From Pseudobutyrivibrio sp. (GTDB taxonomy: Bacteria > Bacillota > Clostridia > Lachnospirales > Lachnospiraceae): 64,000 nt of DNA. The stretch lies in contig JAFYYR010000004.1 of assembly GCA_017557435.1 (NCBI GenBank), positions 122,320 to 186,319 of the forward strand, read 5' to 3'. This document shows positions 9,850-18,247 of this stretch, piece after piece; positions within the stretch are counted from its first letter, which is position 1, and every line of letters begins with the position of its first letter. The translations under genes and the position numbers were made by a program. Below the pieces are notes generated by a model. It did not search any database, was not told the DNA's origin, and saw nothing but the letters and a program-made list of their open reading frames with translations.

Positions 9850-9877
9850 ATTATAGCACAACATGTTGTGTTTTCAA
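9850..9877 (-). promoter_or_regulatory. Promoter of the Hsp70-like operon with palindromic operator in the spacer
   Basis: On the minus strand TTGAAA (9877-9872), a 16-base spacer and TATAAT (9855-9850) form a near-consensus vegetative promoter about 70 bases upstream of the TTG start. A perfect 14-bp palindrome CACAACATGTTGTG (9857-9870) fills almost the whole spacer. That is a typical place for a dimeric repressor or MerR-like activator to bind. Confidence 0.6.
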
Positions 9878-9881
9878 ACGT

Positions 9882-9904
9882 TATCCATAACAAACTTATG
9901 GATA
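9882..9904. promoter_or_regulatory. Inverted repeat in the divergent intergenic region
   Basis: Perfect 9-bp arms TATCCATAA (9882-9890) and TTATGGATA (9896-9904) around CAAAC. It sits between the operon promoter at 9850-9877 and a TATTAT (9922-9927) that may be the -10 box of the plus-strand aminotransferase gene. It could be a second operator or a short hairpin. Confidence 0.4.
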
Positions 9905-9967
9905 TTTAGTCAAGTCGGTGCTATTATGTAGGTGTTCTAAAAAATGTTGAATTTTCAAGGAGAAATT

Positions 9968-11056
9968 ATGATAAAACACAAGGACCATTTTCACGGAAGC
10001 GACTTAGAAAAAATCGAGCAAATATATGGCATTAAAAAAGAGGATATCATCAGTTTTTCAGCCAATGTTAATCCTCTTGGTATCTCTCCTAAATTAAGAG
10101 ATGGAATCGCTCAAAATATAGACTGTATTACAACATATCCTGATAGGGATTATGTGCAGCTAAGAAAGTGCATTGCAGAATATTGCGGCACAGAGACAGA
10201 GAATATCATAGTAGGAAATGGTTCCACAGAGCTTATCTCCCTTTTCATCCAAATTGAAAAGCCTAAAAAAGCACTTATCCTCGGTCCTACATACTCTGAA
10301 TATGAAAGAGAAATAGCTCTAGAGGGAGGCAAGACAATCTACTATCCTCTTAGAGAGGAAAATGATTTTGTCTTAGATGTTGATCATTTTATCAGCAAGC
10401 TTACTGAAGACATTGATATGCTTGTTATATGTAATCCAAACAATCCAACAGGTACAGCTATCTGCAATCATGACATGAGAAAAATTCTTGATGCCTGCAA
10501 GGAATGTGACATATTCGTTATGGTTGACGAGACATACGTAGAGTTCGCTGAAAATATAAAAGAAGTTTCATCAGTTAGCCTTACACGCACCTATGGCAAT
10601 ATTGCAATACTTCGCGGTACTTCAAAGTTTTTCGCTGCCCCTGGTCTTAGACTTGGATATGCAATCTGCTCTAACGCAGATTTGATGTCTGTAATGAACC
10701 AAAGAAAAGACCCCTGGACAATCAATTCTATTGCCGTAATCGCTGGTACACTTATGTTTTCAGATACTCAGTACATTGAGGCTACCCGTTCTCTTATTGC
10801 TTCAGAGAGAAATCGTCTATACGATATTTTTGACAAGAGCACTCGCTTCAAGCCTTACTGGCCACATGGCAATTTTATGCTTTTAAAGATTTTAGAGGAT
10901 GGCATCACAAGCGGCGATTTATTTGATAGATGTATAAGAGCTGGTCTTATGATAAGAGACTGTTCTACTTTCCCTTATCTTGGAGATAATTACATAAGAC
11001 TTTGCTTTATGAATCCTGAAGATAACACTAGACTTGTTGATTTACTTTTAAAATAA
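9968..11056 (+). CDS. CobD/HisC-like PLP aminotransferase or threonine-phosphate decarboxylase
   Basis: 362 residues from the preferred start. An in-frame ATG at 9944 exists, but AAGGAG lies five bases before the ATG at 9968 and the protein then begins MIKHKDHFHGSD, as the family does. This is the fold-type I PLP family of histidinol-phosphate aminotransferase and CobD. Visible motifs are FSANVNPLG near the N-terminus, NPNNPTGT, VDETYVEF, and RGTSKFFAAPGLRLGYA holding the PLP lysine. The HGSD...SANVNPLG opening favours threonine-phosphate decarboxylase (cobalamin side chain) over HisC. No other late cobalamin gene is adjacent, although a precorrin-2 methyltransferase lies at 17481. The exact substrate is uncertain. 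Confidence 0.75.
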   Translation: MIKHKDHFHGSDLEKIEQIYGIKKEDIISFSANVNPLGISPKLRDGIAQNIDCITTYPDRDYVQLRKCIAEYCGTETENIIVGNGSTELISLFIQIEKPKKALILGPTYSEYEREIALEGGKTIYYPLREENDFVLDVDHFISKLTEDIDMLVICNPNNPTGTAICNHDMRKILDACKECDIFVMVDETYVEFAENIKEVSSVSLTRTYGNIAILRGTSKFFAAPGLRLGYAICSNADLMSVMNQRKDPWTINSIAVIAGTLMFSDTQYIEATRSLIASERNRLYDIFDKSTRFKPYWPHGNFMLLKILEDGITSGDLFDRCIRAGLMIRDCSTFPYLGDNYIRLCFMNPEDNTRLVDLLLK

Positions 11057-11069
11057 ATATCAAAATAAT

Positions 11070-11104
11070 AGACCTTTTGTCAGTGACAAAAGGTCTTATT
11101 TTTT
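11070..11104 (+). terminator. Rho-independent terminator between convergent genes
   Basis: A 12-bp stem AGACCTTTTGTC/GACAAAAGGTCT (11070-11096) with a three-base loop, followed by a T-rich run on the plus strand. It may also serve the convergent lysozyme gene. Confidence 0.85.
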
Positions 11105-11105
11105 A

Positions 11106-12113
11106 TTACTGAAGCCAGATATCTAAATCAACACTTCCTTCTATTCCATTAACATGGCCAGACTCTGTATACTGCCAAAGATCGAATTCATATGGCCAAT
11201 AAAACTCCTGATTGTATCCAGCAAACCATTTTTTGTAATCAGTAAGCTGAGTTAAATCTATAAGCATAGCACCCATCTCTGTGTTGTGATAAATCATAGT
11301 ATCATAACCGGCACCCTCAATAGTATTTAAGAATGTCTTAGTAAGATTGGTACGGTCTTCTACAGAAAGGATATGTGTACGAGCATCAGCGTCTGCTACC
11401 TTTTCAACATCAAAAACTATAGGTAACTGAAGCTCATATCCATCAAGAAGATTAAGTACAGTAGATGCTTCCTCAACAACTTCTGCCTGATTAATAGCCT
11501 GTGAGAACACATAAACACCAACATCAATACCAGCTGCCTGAGCACCCTCAATATTCTCGATGCACTTTTCATCAACCATAAGCTTGCCAGTTCCATAGCC
11601 TCTATAGACAGCTCTTACAAATGCAAACTCGACTCCATCAGCAGCAACTGCTTCCCAATCAATATCTCCCTGATGTGATGAAACATCAATTCCAAATCGA
11701 GAAACTGTCTGCCCATCTGAATATGAATACCTGCCGGTAGCCTCATCAACCGTCAGGTTATCAATGTTATATTCATTTTTTGCTAATGAATCATTAATCT
11801 CTACGAAATTGTATCTATTATTGGCAGCTACAACTATATAATCTGGATAAAATGACTTAAGAACTGCAATAACCGATGAGCCATCCTCAAGTGAGCCCTT
11901 CAAATTATCAAGAACAGATACCTTGCCCTCTTTTAATCCCTCTTCCTTAGCTTCTTCGATTAATGTCTGAACCTCTTCACTAGTGTATGACTTGCCAGTC
12001 TTAATCTGAATACGATTGTGTGTATCAGCAACGATATAAATCACACCAACTGCAACCAAAGTCAAAATAATAGATAGTATAGATACTAAGAAATAACGAA
12101 ATGCTCTTCTCAT
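11106..12113 (-). CDS. Membrane-anchored GH25 lysozyme-like muramidase
   Basis: 335 residues. An N-terminal membrane helix (about 8-30) is followed by an external spacer of about 110 residues and then a glycoside hydrolase family 25 domain: FGIDVSSHQGDIDW with the first acidic residue, FAFVRAVYRG, DVGVYVFSQA, IVFDVEKVAD with the catalytic DxE pair, and the terminal DLWQYTESGHVNGIEGSVDLDIW. GH25 enzymes cut N-acetylmuramyl bonds of peptidoglycan, so this is probably a cell-wall remodelling enzyme outside the membrane. The next gene upstream is only three bases away on the same strand, which suggests co-transcription. Confidence 0.88.
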   Translation of the reverse strand: MRRAFRYFLVSILSIILTLVAVGVIYIVADTHNRIQIKTGKSYTSEEVQTLIEEAKEEGLKEGKVSVLDNLKGSLEDGSSVIAVLKSFYPDYIVVAANNRYNFVEINDSLAKNEYNIDNLTVDEATGRYSYSDGQTVSRFGIDVSSHQGDIDWEAVAADGVEFAFVRAVYRGYGTGKLMVDEKCIENIEGAQAAGIDVGVYVFSQAINQAEVVEEASTVLNLLDGYELQLPIVFDVEKVADADARTHILSVEDRTNLTKTFLNTIEGAGYDTMIYHNTEMGAMLIDLTQLTDYKKWFAGYNQEFYWPYEFDLWQYTESGHVNGIEGSVDLDIWLQ

Positions 12114-12116
12114 AAC

Positions 12117-12644
12117 TTATAATTTCAGTGTCATATCATCAAGAGAACCTATCTGCTTGCGATACCACACAATCCCCTTCCATTCTCCGAATTTGTAACC
12201 TATGTTAGTAAAATGCCCTACTTCTTCAAAGCCAAGAGCCTTATGAAAAGCTATGCTTGCTGAATTATCATCAGTGATTACACCATACATATACTTGTAA
12301 CCAATATGAGATAATCTAGCCTCTAGCTCACCATACAAAGCGCGACCTATTCCTGCTTTTTTAGGAACATCAGGCGCTGTATAAATAGTAGATTCTACAG
12401 AAAATTTGTAGGCATCGTGATGTCTAATCTGACCTGCATAGGCCATACCAATGACCTTGCCAGATTCATCACATGCCACAATATATGGATATGATTTTTG
12501 AGTTTCAATGATTGAATCCTCATAGTCCTGAACAGAACCATTAACCTCTGAAAAAGTGACAAAAGAATTAGCTACATAGTAGCCATAAATATCTCTGATA
12601 GCCGCTGCATCAGAGACCTTTGCTTCTCTAATGGTAAATTCCAT
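12117..12644 (-). CDS. GNAT N-acetyltransferase, phosphinothricin acetyltransferase-like
   Basis: 175 residues covering one GNAT domain. It opens FTIREAKVSDAAAIRDIYGYY, has the acetyl-CoA pyrophosphate loop region at VPKKAGIGRALYGELE, and ends IGYKFGEWKGIVWYRKQI, as in the Pat/Bar subgroup. The natural substrate may be an amino acid or a related small amine. It is transcribed with the lysozyme gene, although no functional link is evident. Confidence 0.82.
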   Translation of the reverse strand: MEFTIREAKVSDAAAIRDIYGYYVANSFVTFSEVNGSVQDYEDSIIETQKSYPYIVACDESGKVIGMAYAGQIRHHDAYKFSVESTIYTAPDVPKKAGIGRALYGELEARLSHIGYKYMYGVITDDNSASIAFHKALGFEEVGHFTNIGYKFGEWKGIVWYRKQIGSLDDMTLKL

Positions 12645-12722
12645 TTTTTATCTCCTAAATAAAAGCGATAAAAAAATTCTAACAAATAATAAAAATAGGG
12701 TCAATGGAAGATACTATTTAGC

Positions 12723-12751
12723 TTTACAAAAAAAGCAAGAAGACTTATAAG
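12723..12751 (+). promoter_or_regulatory. Candidate promoter of the HAD phosphatase gene
   Basis: TTTACA (12723-12728), a 17-base spacer and TATAAG (12746-12751), about 50 bases upstream of the ATG at 12802. Assigned by eye. Confidence 0.4.
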
Positions 12752-12801
12752 TATTAAGGATAATCAAAATAAGATTAAAACTAAATAACACGAGGTACAA
12801 A

Positions 12802-13452
12802 ATGAAATACGATACCATATTATTTGATTTAGACGGAACACTTTTATATACCCTAGAGGATTTAACAGACAGCATTAATTACATGCTTGCTAAATATAAC
12901 TATCCAACACATCCCATTGAAAATGTTAGAAGATTTGTTGGAAACGGCCTTAGAATGCTTGTGACCCGCGCTCTTCCAAAGGGAGAAAACCAGGAAAACT
13001 TTGAAGAATTCTTAAGTGAATTTATCGACTATTACAATCATCACAACAGAATAAAGACTAAGCCATACCCTGGCATACTTAAGACTACAGAAAAGCTGGC
13101 ATCAATGGAGATTAAAATGGCCATTGTAACCAACAAAGGACAGACTGCCACCAATTCTCTACTAGATGACTATTTCAAGCCACATATTACTATTGCAATT
13201 GGCGATGATGGAAATCATGCAAGAAAGCCAGACCCAGAGCCAATTAATATGGCACTTAAAGCTCTTGATGCAACCGACAAATCAAAGGTCTTATATGTGG
13301 GAGACTCTGATGTAGACGCTATTACCGCTGAAAATTCTGGCCTTGATTATGTACTTTGTACATACGGATTCAGAGATATGGAAGAATTACAGGAATTTAA
13401 GCCTGTAGCTTACATAGATTCAATTGATAAATTACTTGATGTACTAGAATAA
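12802..13452 (+). CDS. HAD-family phosphatase, phosphoglycolate phosphatase-like
   Basis: 216 residues with all four HAD motifs. Motif I is DLDGTLL near the N-terminus with the nucleophile Asp. A helical C1 cap follows. Motif II is in IVTNKG, the motif III Lys is in ARKPDPEP, and motif IV is VLYVGDSDVDA. The order and length match the Gph/PgmB/PpaX group. Substrate choice between phosphoglycolate, a sugar phosphate and pyrophosphate cannot be made from sequence. GAGG lies seven bases before the ATG. The gene is monocistronic, with its own terminator. Confidence 0.87.
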   Translation: MKYDTILFDLDGTLLYTLEDLTDSINYMLAKYNYPTHPIENVRRFVGNGLRMLVTRALPKGENQENFEEFLSEFIDYYNHHNRIKTKPYPGILKTTEKLASMEIKMAIVTNKGQTATNSLLDDYFKPHITIAIGDDGNHARKPDPEPINMALKALDATDKSKVLYVGDSDVDAITAENSGLDYVLCTYGFRDMEELQEFKPVAYIDSIDKLLDVLE

Positions 13453-13457
13453 AAGAG

Positions 13458-13485
13458 AGGCACTGATTACAGTCAGTGCCTTTTT
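13458..13485 (+). terminator. Rho-independent terminator of the HAD phosphatase gene
   Basis: A 9-bp stem AGGCACTGA/TCAGTGCCT (13458-13481) followed directly by five T residues. Confidence 0.9.
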
Positions 13486-13514
13486 AATACTTAAATTATT
13501 AAATTAGCGGGTGT

Positions 13515-14645
13515 CTACTTGGCATAAGCCTTGTAGATATCTGCATGATCATAGATACATTGCCAAGAGCTTGAAGACTTTGCAGTACAGCAAATATATT
13601 CAACACCACTTTCTGTTGTCATGGAGCTGACAGCACAGCTTCCTGATTCATCAACATATCCTGTTTTGGCACCAAGTATAGTACCGCCAATATCTATGTC
13701 TTCGATTCTGCGAAGGAACCAATTTGAAATTGTAATTCCCTCTGGATTTACATTAGTAGCTGTAGAATTGTAAACCTTTGTAGTTAAAACTTCTCTACAA
13801 AACTCATCATCTAATGCTGCCATCATAATCATTGATATATCATATGGAGTGCTATAGTGGTTGTCATCATGGAATCCCACTGGATTAGTAAAATGACTAT
13901 CTTTTAGTCCCATATTTTTAGCTTCTTCATTCATCATTTTTACAAAGCCATCAATATCTCCACCAACATACATGGCAAGCTGTGCAGCAGCATCTCCACC
14001 TGAAGGAAGAATAGTTCCATAGAACAAATCTCTAACTGTCATTTCCTCCTCTTCTACAAATCCAGAAGTAGAACCGTCACCGGCAAAGGAATAATCCACC
14101 GCCTCGTGAGACATTGTTATTTTCTCATCAAGCTGTTCTGGCGAAATATGCTTAGAGGCCACAAGAACAGTCATTACCTTAGTCATGGAAGCTGGTACTA
14201 TTCTCTCGGTGCCATTGCGCTGCCCAACGATTTCTTTTGTGTTATTGTTTATTAAAATTGCATACTCGCTAACCACATCACCGCCGATTTGAACAGTATC
14301 TGCGGATTCCTTTGCACTGTATGCACCAACTGAACCGCTAGCTTCTTCTTTTTCCTCAGTAGCTTCATCTTCTTTTGCCGCATCAGGATCCACATCACCA
14401 GATGAAACCTTAAGACCAGTCTCCTGCTTTTTCTCCTCGGCTGCAGCCTTTTCCTCAGCTGCCACAGTCATAGTCTTACCATCACCCTTTATATGTGAAA
14501 CGATGAAACTGCCAGCAAGAAAAATTGCAAGGGAAATAAACGCAATTTCAGCGTAAACCTGTATTCTTCGTATCAATCTCTTACGTCTACGGTAAGCACG
14601 TCGCTCCTCGTAAGACATGTTTGAACGTCTTCTATAAGAACTCAT
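13515..14645 (-). CDS. D-alanyl-D-alanine carboxypeptidase (S11, PBP5 family)
   Basis: 376 residues. A strongly basic N-terminus (YRRRSNMSYEERRAYRRRKR) and one membrane helix (about 32-52) place the rest outside. A low-complexity acidic Ala/Glu/Lys spacer (about 60-110) leads to an S11 peptidase domain with SMTK (catalytic Ser and Lys), the second-motif region SGGDAA where the family has SxN, and KTGYV. Such enzymes trim the terminal D-Ala of peptidoglycan stem peptides. Unlike classical DacA it is anchored at the N-terminus, with no signal peptidase site or C-terminal amphipathic anchor, and it lacks the C-terminal beta domain. Confidence 0.88.
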   Translation of the reverse strand: MSSYRRRSNMSYEERRAYRRRKRLIRRIQVYAEIAFISLAIFLAGSFIVSHIKGDGKTMTVAAEEKAAAEEKKQETGLKVSSGDVDPDAAKEDEATEEKEEASGSVGAYSAKESADTVQIGGDVVSEYAILINNNTKEIVGQRNGTERIVPASMTKVMTVLVASKHISPEQLDEKITMSHEAVDYSFAGDGSTSGFVEEEEMTVRDLFYGTILPSGGDAAAQLAMYVGGDIDGFVKMMNEEAKNMGLKDSHFTNPVGFHDDNHYSTPYDISMIMMAALDDEFCREVLTTKVYNSTATNVNPEGITISNWFLRRIEDIDIGGTILGAKTGYVDESGSCAVSSMTTESGVEYICCTAKSSSSWQCIYDHADIYKAYAK

Positions 14646-14683
14646 AACAGAAACTTCTCCCTCTCCCCTAAAAACTTATAAAA

Positions 14684-14712
14684 ATTTTAACATTGACGCC
14701 ACATGTCTTCAA
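14684..14712 (-). promoter_or_regulatory. Candidate promoter of the carboxypeptidase gene
   Basis: On the minus strand TTGAAG (14712-14707), a 17-base spacer and TAAAAT (14689-14684), about 40 bases upstream of the ATG at 14645. A purine-rich GGGAGAGGGAG Shine-Dalgarno region follows. Confidence 0.5.
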
Positions 14713-14753
14713 TTCAGAACAGACTTTCCGTAACATTTGTATAAATCGAAAAG

Positions 14754-15908
14754 CTACTTTTCTTTTTTCTTTTTTTGAATGAAATTCAGTATTCCACCTA
14801 CAGATATTATTACAAGTGCAATAATCAAAACCTTCTTTGCAGCAACTTGCGGAATATTGCCCTTAGGACCAATTGTCATAGAATAAAATGATAATTCATA
14901 TCTAATCTCAACCGGATCTCCCATAGCTGTGGTATCTGCAATAACAGGAAAACTCTCATCAAAGGCGACAATCGGTATTTCGAAAACAGAATTGCCTCCA
15001 TCTTTAGTCAAATTGTAAAAAACCTCATCCCCTACAATCATATAGTCATAGTATGTACTACTCCATAGCAATCTGGCGTAAGCCTTGCCATCCTTAACAA
15101 TCATCCATGTAGGAGAACTAACAGAAGCCCTTCCACTACCGCCTACCATGTTTACCTCAATTGAATACTCTCCATCAGGGTAATCAACCTCCGCTGGCTT
15201 TGGAGTTCCATGAAGCATTGTGGCCTCAGTGCTATCACCGGAATCATCTGTGCCAGTAGCCTCACTATCAATTTGGCTAAGGTATGCTTCATCATCCCTG
15301 CCGTAGACATTAATTGCATCGCTTAGCAAATCATAATCTGGAATTGGCACCTGACAAGCCCCCTCATGAAGGGATGATGCATCAAAAACAAGCTTACGGT
15401 CATACCACTTTTTTCTAGCCTTACTATATGCGGCACAATCTATTTCCTTGTTCAAAGCCTCAACAGGAATAGTAAAAACTGTACAATCATCCACTTCTTT
15501 ATAATCAATCCAGTGGTCTTCATCCTTAGCTGCATCTGCAGAAGTTCCCATATATACATATAGATAACTCATGCTAGGAATTTTAATTTTAGCCTTAAGC
15601 TTTCCATTTTTAGCCACAAGCTTAGCCTCAGAAATCTTAAAATATTTAGAGTTAGACACCACGTCAACTGAATAAGTTCCATCAGCAATATCTCTGCCAT
15701 AAATAGGCGTCATTCCATATTTTAAAATCTCACGATGTCTGATGTCCTTTTGTATTTCAATTACATCGCTCCAATATTCATCATCCTTATCTTCCTTAGC
15801 ATCACTTTTAAATCCCAAAATACTAGTCAAAAATATGGACAAAAGAATCAGCACCACCTTAAGGCTATTTTTATTCAAGTATTTATTCTTCATAGTTTTA
15901 TTAATCAT
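14754..15908 (-). CDS. Surface protein with two NEAT-like domains
   Basis: 384 residues. An N-terminal export helix (about 15-34), then two related immunoglobulin-like units, then a C-terminal membrane helix (about 360-378) and a KKKKEK tail. Unit 1 (about 65-175) runs from DGTYSVDVVSNSKYFKISEA to KKWYDRKLVF. Unit 2 (about 235-345) runs from DGEYSIEVNMVGGSGRASV to ADTTAMGDPVEIRYELSF. This pattern matches the NEAT-like (iron-transport-associated) repeats of clostridial surface proteins as I remember them. NEAT domains bind haem, and I cannot confirm a haem ligand here. It follows the ABC permease by four bases, so it probably belongs to that operon as a cell-surface receptor or partner. Confidence 0.65.
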   Translation of the reverse strand: MINKTMKNKYLNKNSLKVVLILLSIFLTSILGFKSDAKEDKDDEYWSDVIEIQKDIRHREILKYGMTPIYGRDIADGTYSVDVVSNSKYFKISEAKLVAKNGKLKAKIKIPSMSYLYVYMGTSADAAKDEDHWIDYKEVDDCTVFTIPVEALNKEIDCAAYSKARKKWYDRKLVFDASSLHEGACQVPIPDYDLLSDAINVYGRDDEAYLSQIDSEATGTDDSGDSTEATMLHGTPKPAEVDYPDGEYSIEVNMVGGSGRASVSSPTWMIVKDGKAYARLLWSSTYYDYMIVGDEVFYNLTKDGGNSVFEIPIVAFDESFPVIADTTAMGDPVEIRYELSFYSMTIGPKGNIPQVAAKKVLIIALVIISVGGILNFIQKKKKEK

Positions 15909-15912
15909 ACAT

Positions 15913-16644
15913 TTACAGGTTCTTCTTTTTATAAATAAACAACATTGCTATAAGGCCAAATATACAAAGATATATTAAAAGTATTCCTATTCCAAAGAAG
16001 CTAATCATCTGACCATTTGCTATCTTTCGAATCATGTCACAGCTTTGAGACAGAGGAAGGATAGATATCACCTGTCTAAAGCCTGCAGGAAGCTGGTCCG
16101 TAGAAAAGAAAGTATTACATAAAAATGACATAGGCATAATTATGTATGTAGTAAATCTAGGAGCATCAGAATAACTCTTAGCCAAAAATGAAAGAACAAC
16201 CGCTATTGTAGAAAATACCATTCCATTTAAAAACATAATAAAAATGGAAAGTCCGTTAAAAATCAGGCCTGTTTGTATAGGGCTTGTAAGCAATAAAATC
16301 AAAGCACCTGCATACATGCCGCGTAGGCTTCCACCAATTATCTGCCCTACAATAAACTGCCACAGAGGCGTTGGAGAAACCATAACCTGATCAAGAGCCT
16401 TCTCATAGAGACGTTGCACACTCATACTCTGGGCGATAGCTCCAAAACTGCCTGTCATGGTAGCCATGGCAACAATACCAGGAATAAGGAAATGTAAATA
16501 AGGCTCTCCGTGGGATGTGGTCTGAATCCCTAAACCAAATATAATCAAATACATTACTGGCGAAATAATAGCAGCGACACTGATTTTATAGAAATCCCTT
16601 CGAAACTCTACCCATTTTTCCCATAATACAGTCAAAATTCCCAT
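15913..16644 (-). CDS. ABC-2 type transporter permease
   Basis: 243 residues with six predicted membrane helices and the ABC-2 layout of drug, polysaccharide or haem exporters. Features are an N-terminal amphipathic region (LWEKWVEFRRDF), PGIVAMATMTGSFG, SPTPLWQFIVGQI in the coupling region, and MSFLCNTFFSTDQLP near the C-terminal half. It lies three bases after the ATPase gene, so the two should form one exporter or efflux complex. The substrate is not readable from sequence. The operon context (precorrin-2 methyltransferase and a NEAT-like surface protein) points to a tetrapyrrole as one possibility. Confidence 0.82.
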   Translation of the reverse strand: MGILTVLWEKWVEFRRDFYKISVAAIISPVMYLIIFGLGIQTTSHGEPYLHFLIPGIVAMATMTGSFGAIAQSMSVQRLYEKALDQVMVSPTPLWQFIVGQIIGGSLRGMYAGALILLLTSPIQTGLIFNGLSIFIMFLNGMVFSTIAVVLSFLAKSYSDAPRFTTYIIMPMSFLCNTFFSTDQLPAGFRQVISILPLSQSCDMIRKIANGQMISFFGIGILLIYLCIFGLIAMLFIYKKKNL

Positions 16645-16647
16645 AGA

Positions 16648-17484
16648 TTACAAAAGCCTCCTTCCAGCGCACTCCACAAATACATCCTCTAAGGTTGTGG
16701 CTCTAAAAGAAGCCTGTTCATCTGATGATTCCAAAAAATGAATTGCCTCTTCCTTTGTCTTGAAGAAATGAGATTTTGTCCCCTCATCAAGGAATTCATC
16801 TACCGCAAAAGCACCCTGCTCTTCAATAAGTGCCGCAGGTGAATCCAGCTTTTGAAGCTTACCACTATTAATTAACGCCACTCGATTACAGAGAGCCTGA
16901 GCCTCCTCCATATAGTGGGTTGTAAGAATAATGGTCATATTTTGATTGTTAACTTTTCTAAGAAGATTCCACATCTGCCTTCTAGATAAAGCATCCATTC
17001 CTGCTGTAGGCTCATCCAACAGTAGGATTTCAGGCTCCACAAGAAGAGCTCGGCAAATCATAAGCTTTCTTTTCATTCCACCTGATAGATGTCTTACTGT
17101 CCTCTTACGAAACTCACTTAGCCCAGCAAACTCTAACAGTTCATCACTTTTTTCTTTTATTACTTTTTTAGGAAGAAAATATAACTTACCCTGATACTGC
17201 ATAACCTCATCCATGGTCATATCCTGACGCATAGAGTATTCCTGGGTAATTACTCCAAGCTTCTTTTTTTCCTCTGAAGCCTTTCTATCAAGCTTATGTC
17301 CGTCTATATACACTTGGCCACAGCTAGGCAAAAGTACTGTTGAAATCATGCTTATTATGGTAGTCTTACCTGCTCCATTAGGCCCTAATAGCCCAAAGAA
17401 TTCTCCAGTTTCAACCTGAAGATTAATGTTATCAACTGCAGTAAAATCACCAAATCTTTTTGTAAGCCCTTTTAATTCAATCAT
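16648..17484 (-). CDS. ABC transporter ATP-binding protein
   Basis: 278 residues, one complete ATPase domain plus a C-terminal extension of about 60 residues. Walker A is GPNGAGKTT, the Q-loop is in ITQEYS, the signature is LSGGMKRKL, Walker B is LLLDEP and the switch His is in LTTHYMEEA. The CcmA/DrrA-like sequence and the ABC-2 permease next door indicate an exporter. The start overlaps the stop of the upstream methyltransferase gene by four bases, a sign of translational coupling. Confidence 0.88.
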   Translation of the reverse strand: MIELKGLTKRFGDFTAVDNINLQVETGEFFGLLGPNGAGKTTIISMISTVLLPSCGQVYIDGHKLDRKASEEKKKLGVITQEYSMRQDMTMDEVMQYQGKLYFLPKKVIKEKSDELLEFAGLSEFRKRTVRHLSGGMKRKLMICRALLVEPEILLLDEPTAGMDALSRRQMWNLLRKVNNQNMTIILTTHYMEEAQALCNRVALINSGKLQKLDSPAALIEEQGAFAVDEFLDEGTKSHFFKTKEEAIHFLESSDEQASFRATTLEDVFVECAGRRLL

Positions 17485-18173
17485 GAATTAGGTCCTTTCT
17501 TAGCAATAATAAGAGAAAAATATCCTGCGTCAACTGGTATTTCAGAAAGATTTCTATAGACTTTCTCTGTTTCCATACTACAATTTTCTACAGCCAGCAC
17601 CTTTTTATTAGTCTTGGCTAAAAGCTCCTTAACTTCCTTCATGTGGCTGGCTGACTTCATAAGCACATAATTGCCTTCATAATCAAGGAATTCATCCTCC
17701 TTATGGACAGCAGGGATAATATGAAGGGGCTCATCCCATTCCACAAGTGGTTCATTGAGTCTAGCTGCAGCGGCACAAAATGAAGGTATACCACTGACAA
17801 GCTGAACTTCATATCCATCATCTTCTAAAATATGTTGTAGATAGCTGAATGTGCAATAAATGGACACATCACCAAGTGTTAGATATACAACATTTTTCCC
17901 TTGGTCCAAATATGATTCTATTAATTTTGCACCCTTATCATGTTCTTTACGGATTAATTCCCTATCCTTTACCATTGGCATATAAATTGGGACAAGTGTT
18001 TTCTCAGAAATTTCAGGAACAACAGCCTCAGCTATTTTATAAGCCACTGACTCCTTAGGATTCTTACCTGGAACCGCTATAATATCATTCTCCTGAATCA
18101 TGCGAATTGCCTTTAGAGTCATTAATTCAGGATCTCCAGGTCCTACTCCAACGCCATAAGCTATTCCTCTCAT
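17481..18173 (-). CDS. cbiL: Precorrin-2 C20-methyltransferase-like SAM enzyme
   Basis: 230 residues of the tetrapyrrole methylase fold. It opens YGVGVGPGDPELMTLKAI, as precorrin and cobalt-factor II C20-methyltransferases do, with LTLGDVSIYCTFSYL for the SAM pocket and LVSGIPSFCAAAARLN, both typical of CbiL/CobI. Length is normal for the family. The reaction is SAM-dependent methylation at C20 during corrin-ring synthesis. No other ring-building gene lies within the window, and its direct operon partners are an ABC exporter and a NEAT-like surface protein, an unusual setting. GGAGG lies ten bases before the ATG. Confidence 0.82.
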   Translation of the reverse strand: MRGIAYGVGVGPGDPELMTLKAIRMIQENDIIAVPGKNPKESVAYKIAEAVVPEISEKTLVPIYMPMVKDRELIRKEHDKGAKLIESYLDQGKNVVYLTLGDVSIYCTFSYLQHILEDDGYEVQLVSGIPSFCAAAARLNEPLVEWDEPLHIIPAVHKEDEFLDYEGNYVLMKSASHMKEVKELLAKTNKKVLAVENCSMETEKVYRNLSEIPVDAGYFSLIIAKKGPNS

Positions 18174-18206
18174 CTATTGTTATCCTCCATTATCATTCAC
18201 ATATTT

Positions 18207-18240
18207 AAAAAAAGACCAGATACTAAATATGTATCTGATC
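18207..18240 (-). terminator. Rho-independent terminator of the tmRNA gene
   Basis: A 10-bp stem (18214-18223 with 18231-18240, one G-T pair), a seven-base loop and seven T residues on the minus strand. It lies between tmRNA and cbiL, so cbiL needs read-through or its own promoter. Confidence 0.88.
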
Positions 18241-18247
18241 CATATAG

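Noticed and set aside
18174-18206. Possible cobalamin riboswitch in front of cbiL
   Set aside because: Only 33 bases separate the gene from the tmRNA terminator, too short, and no B12-box sequence is present.
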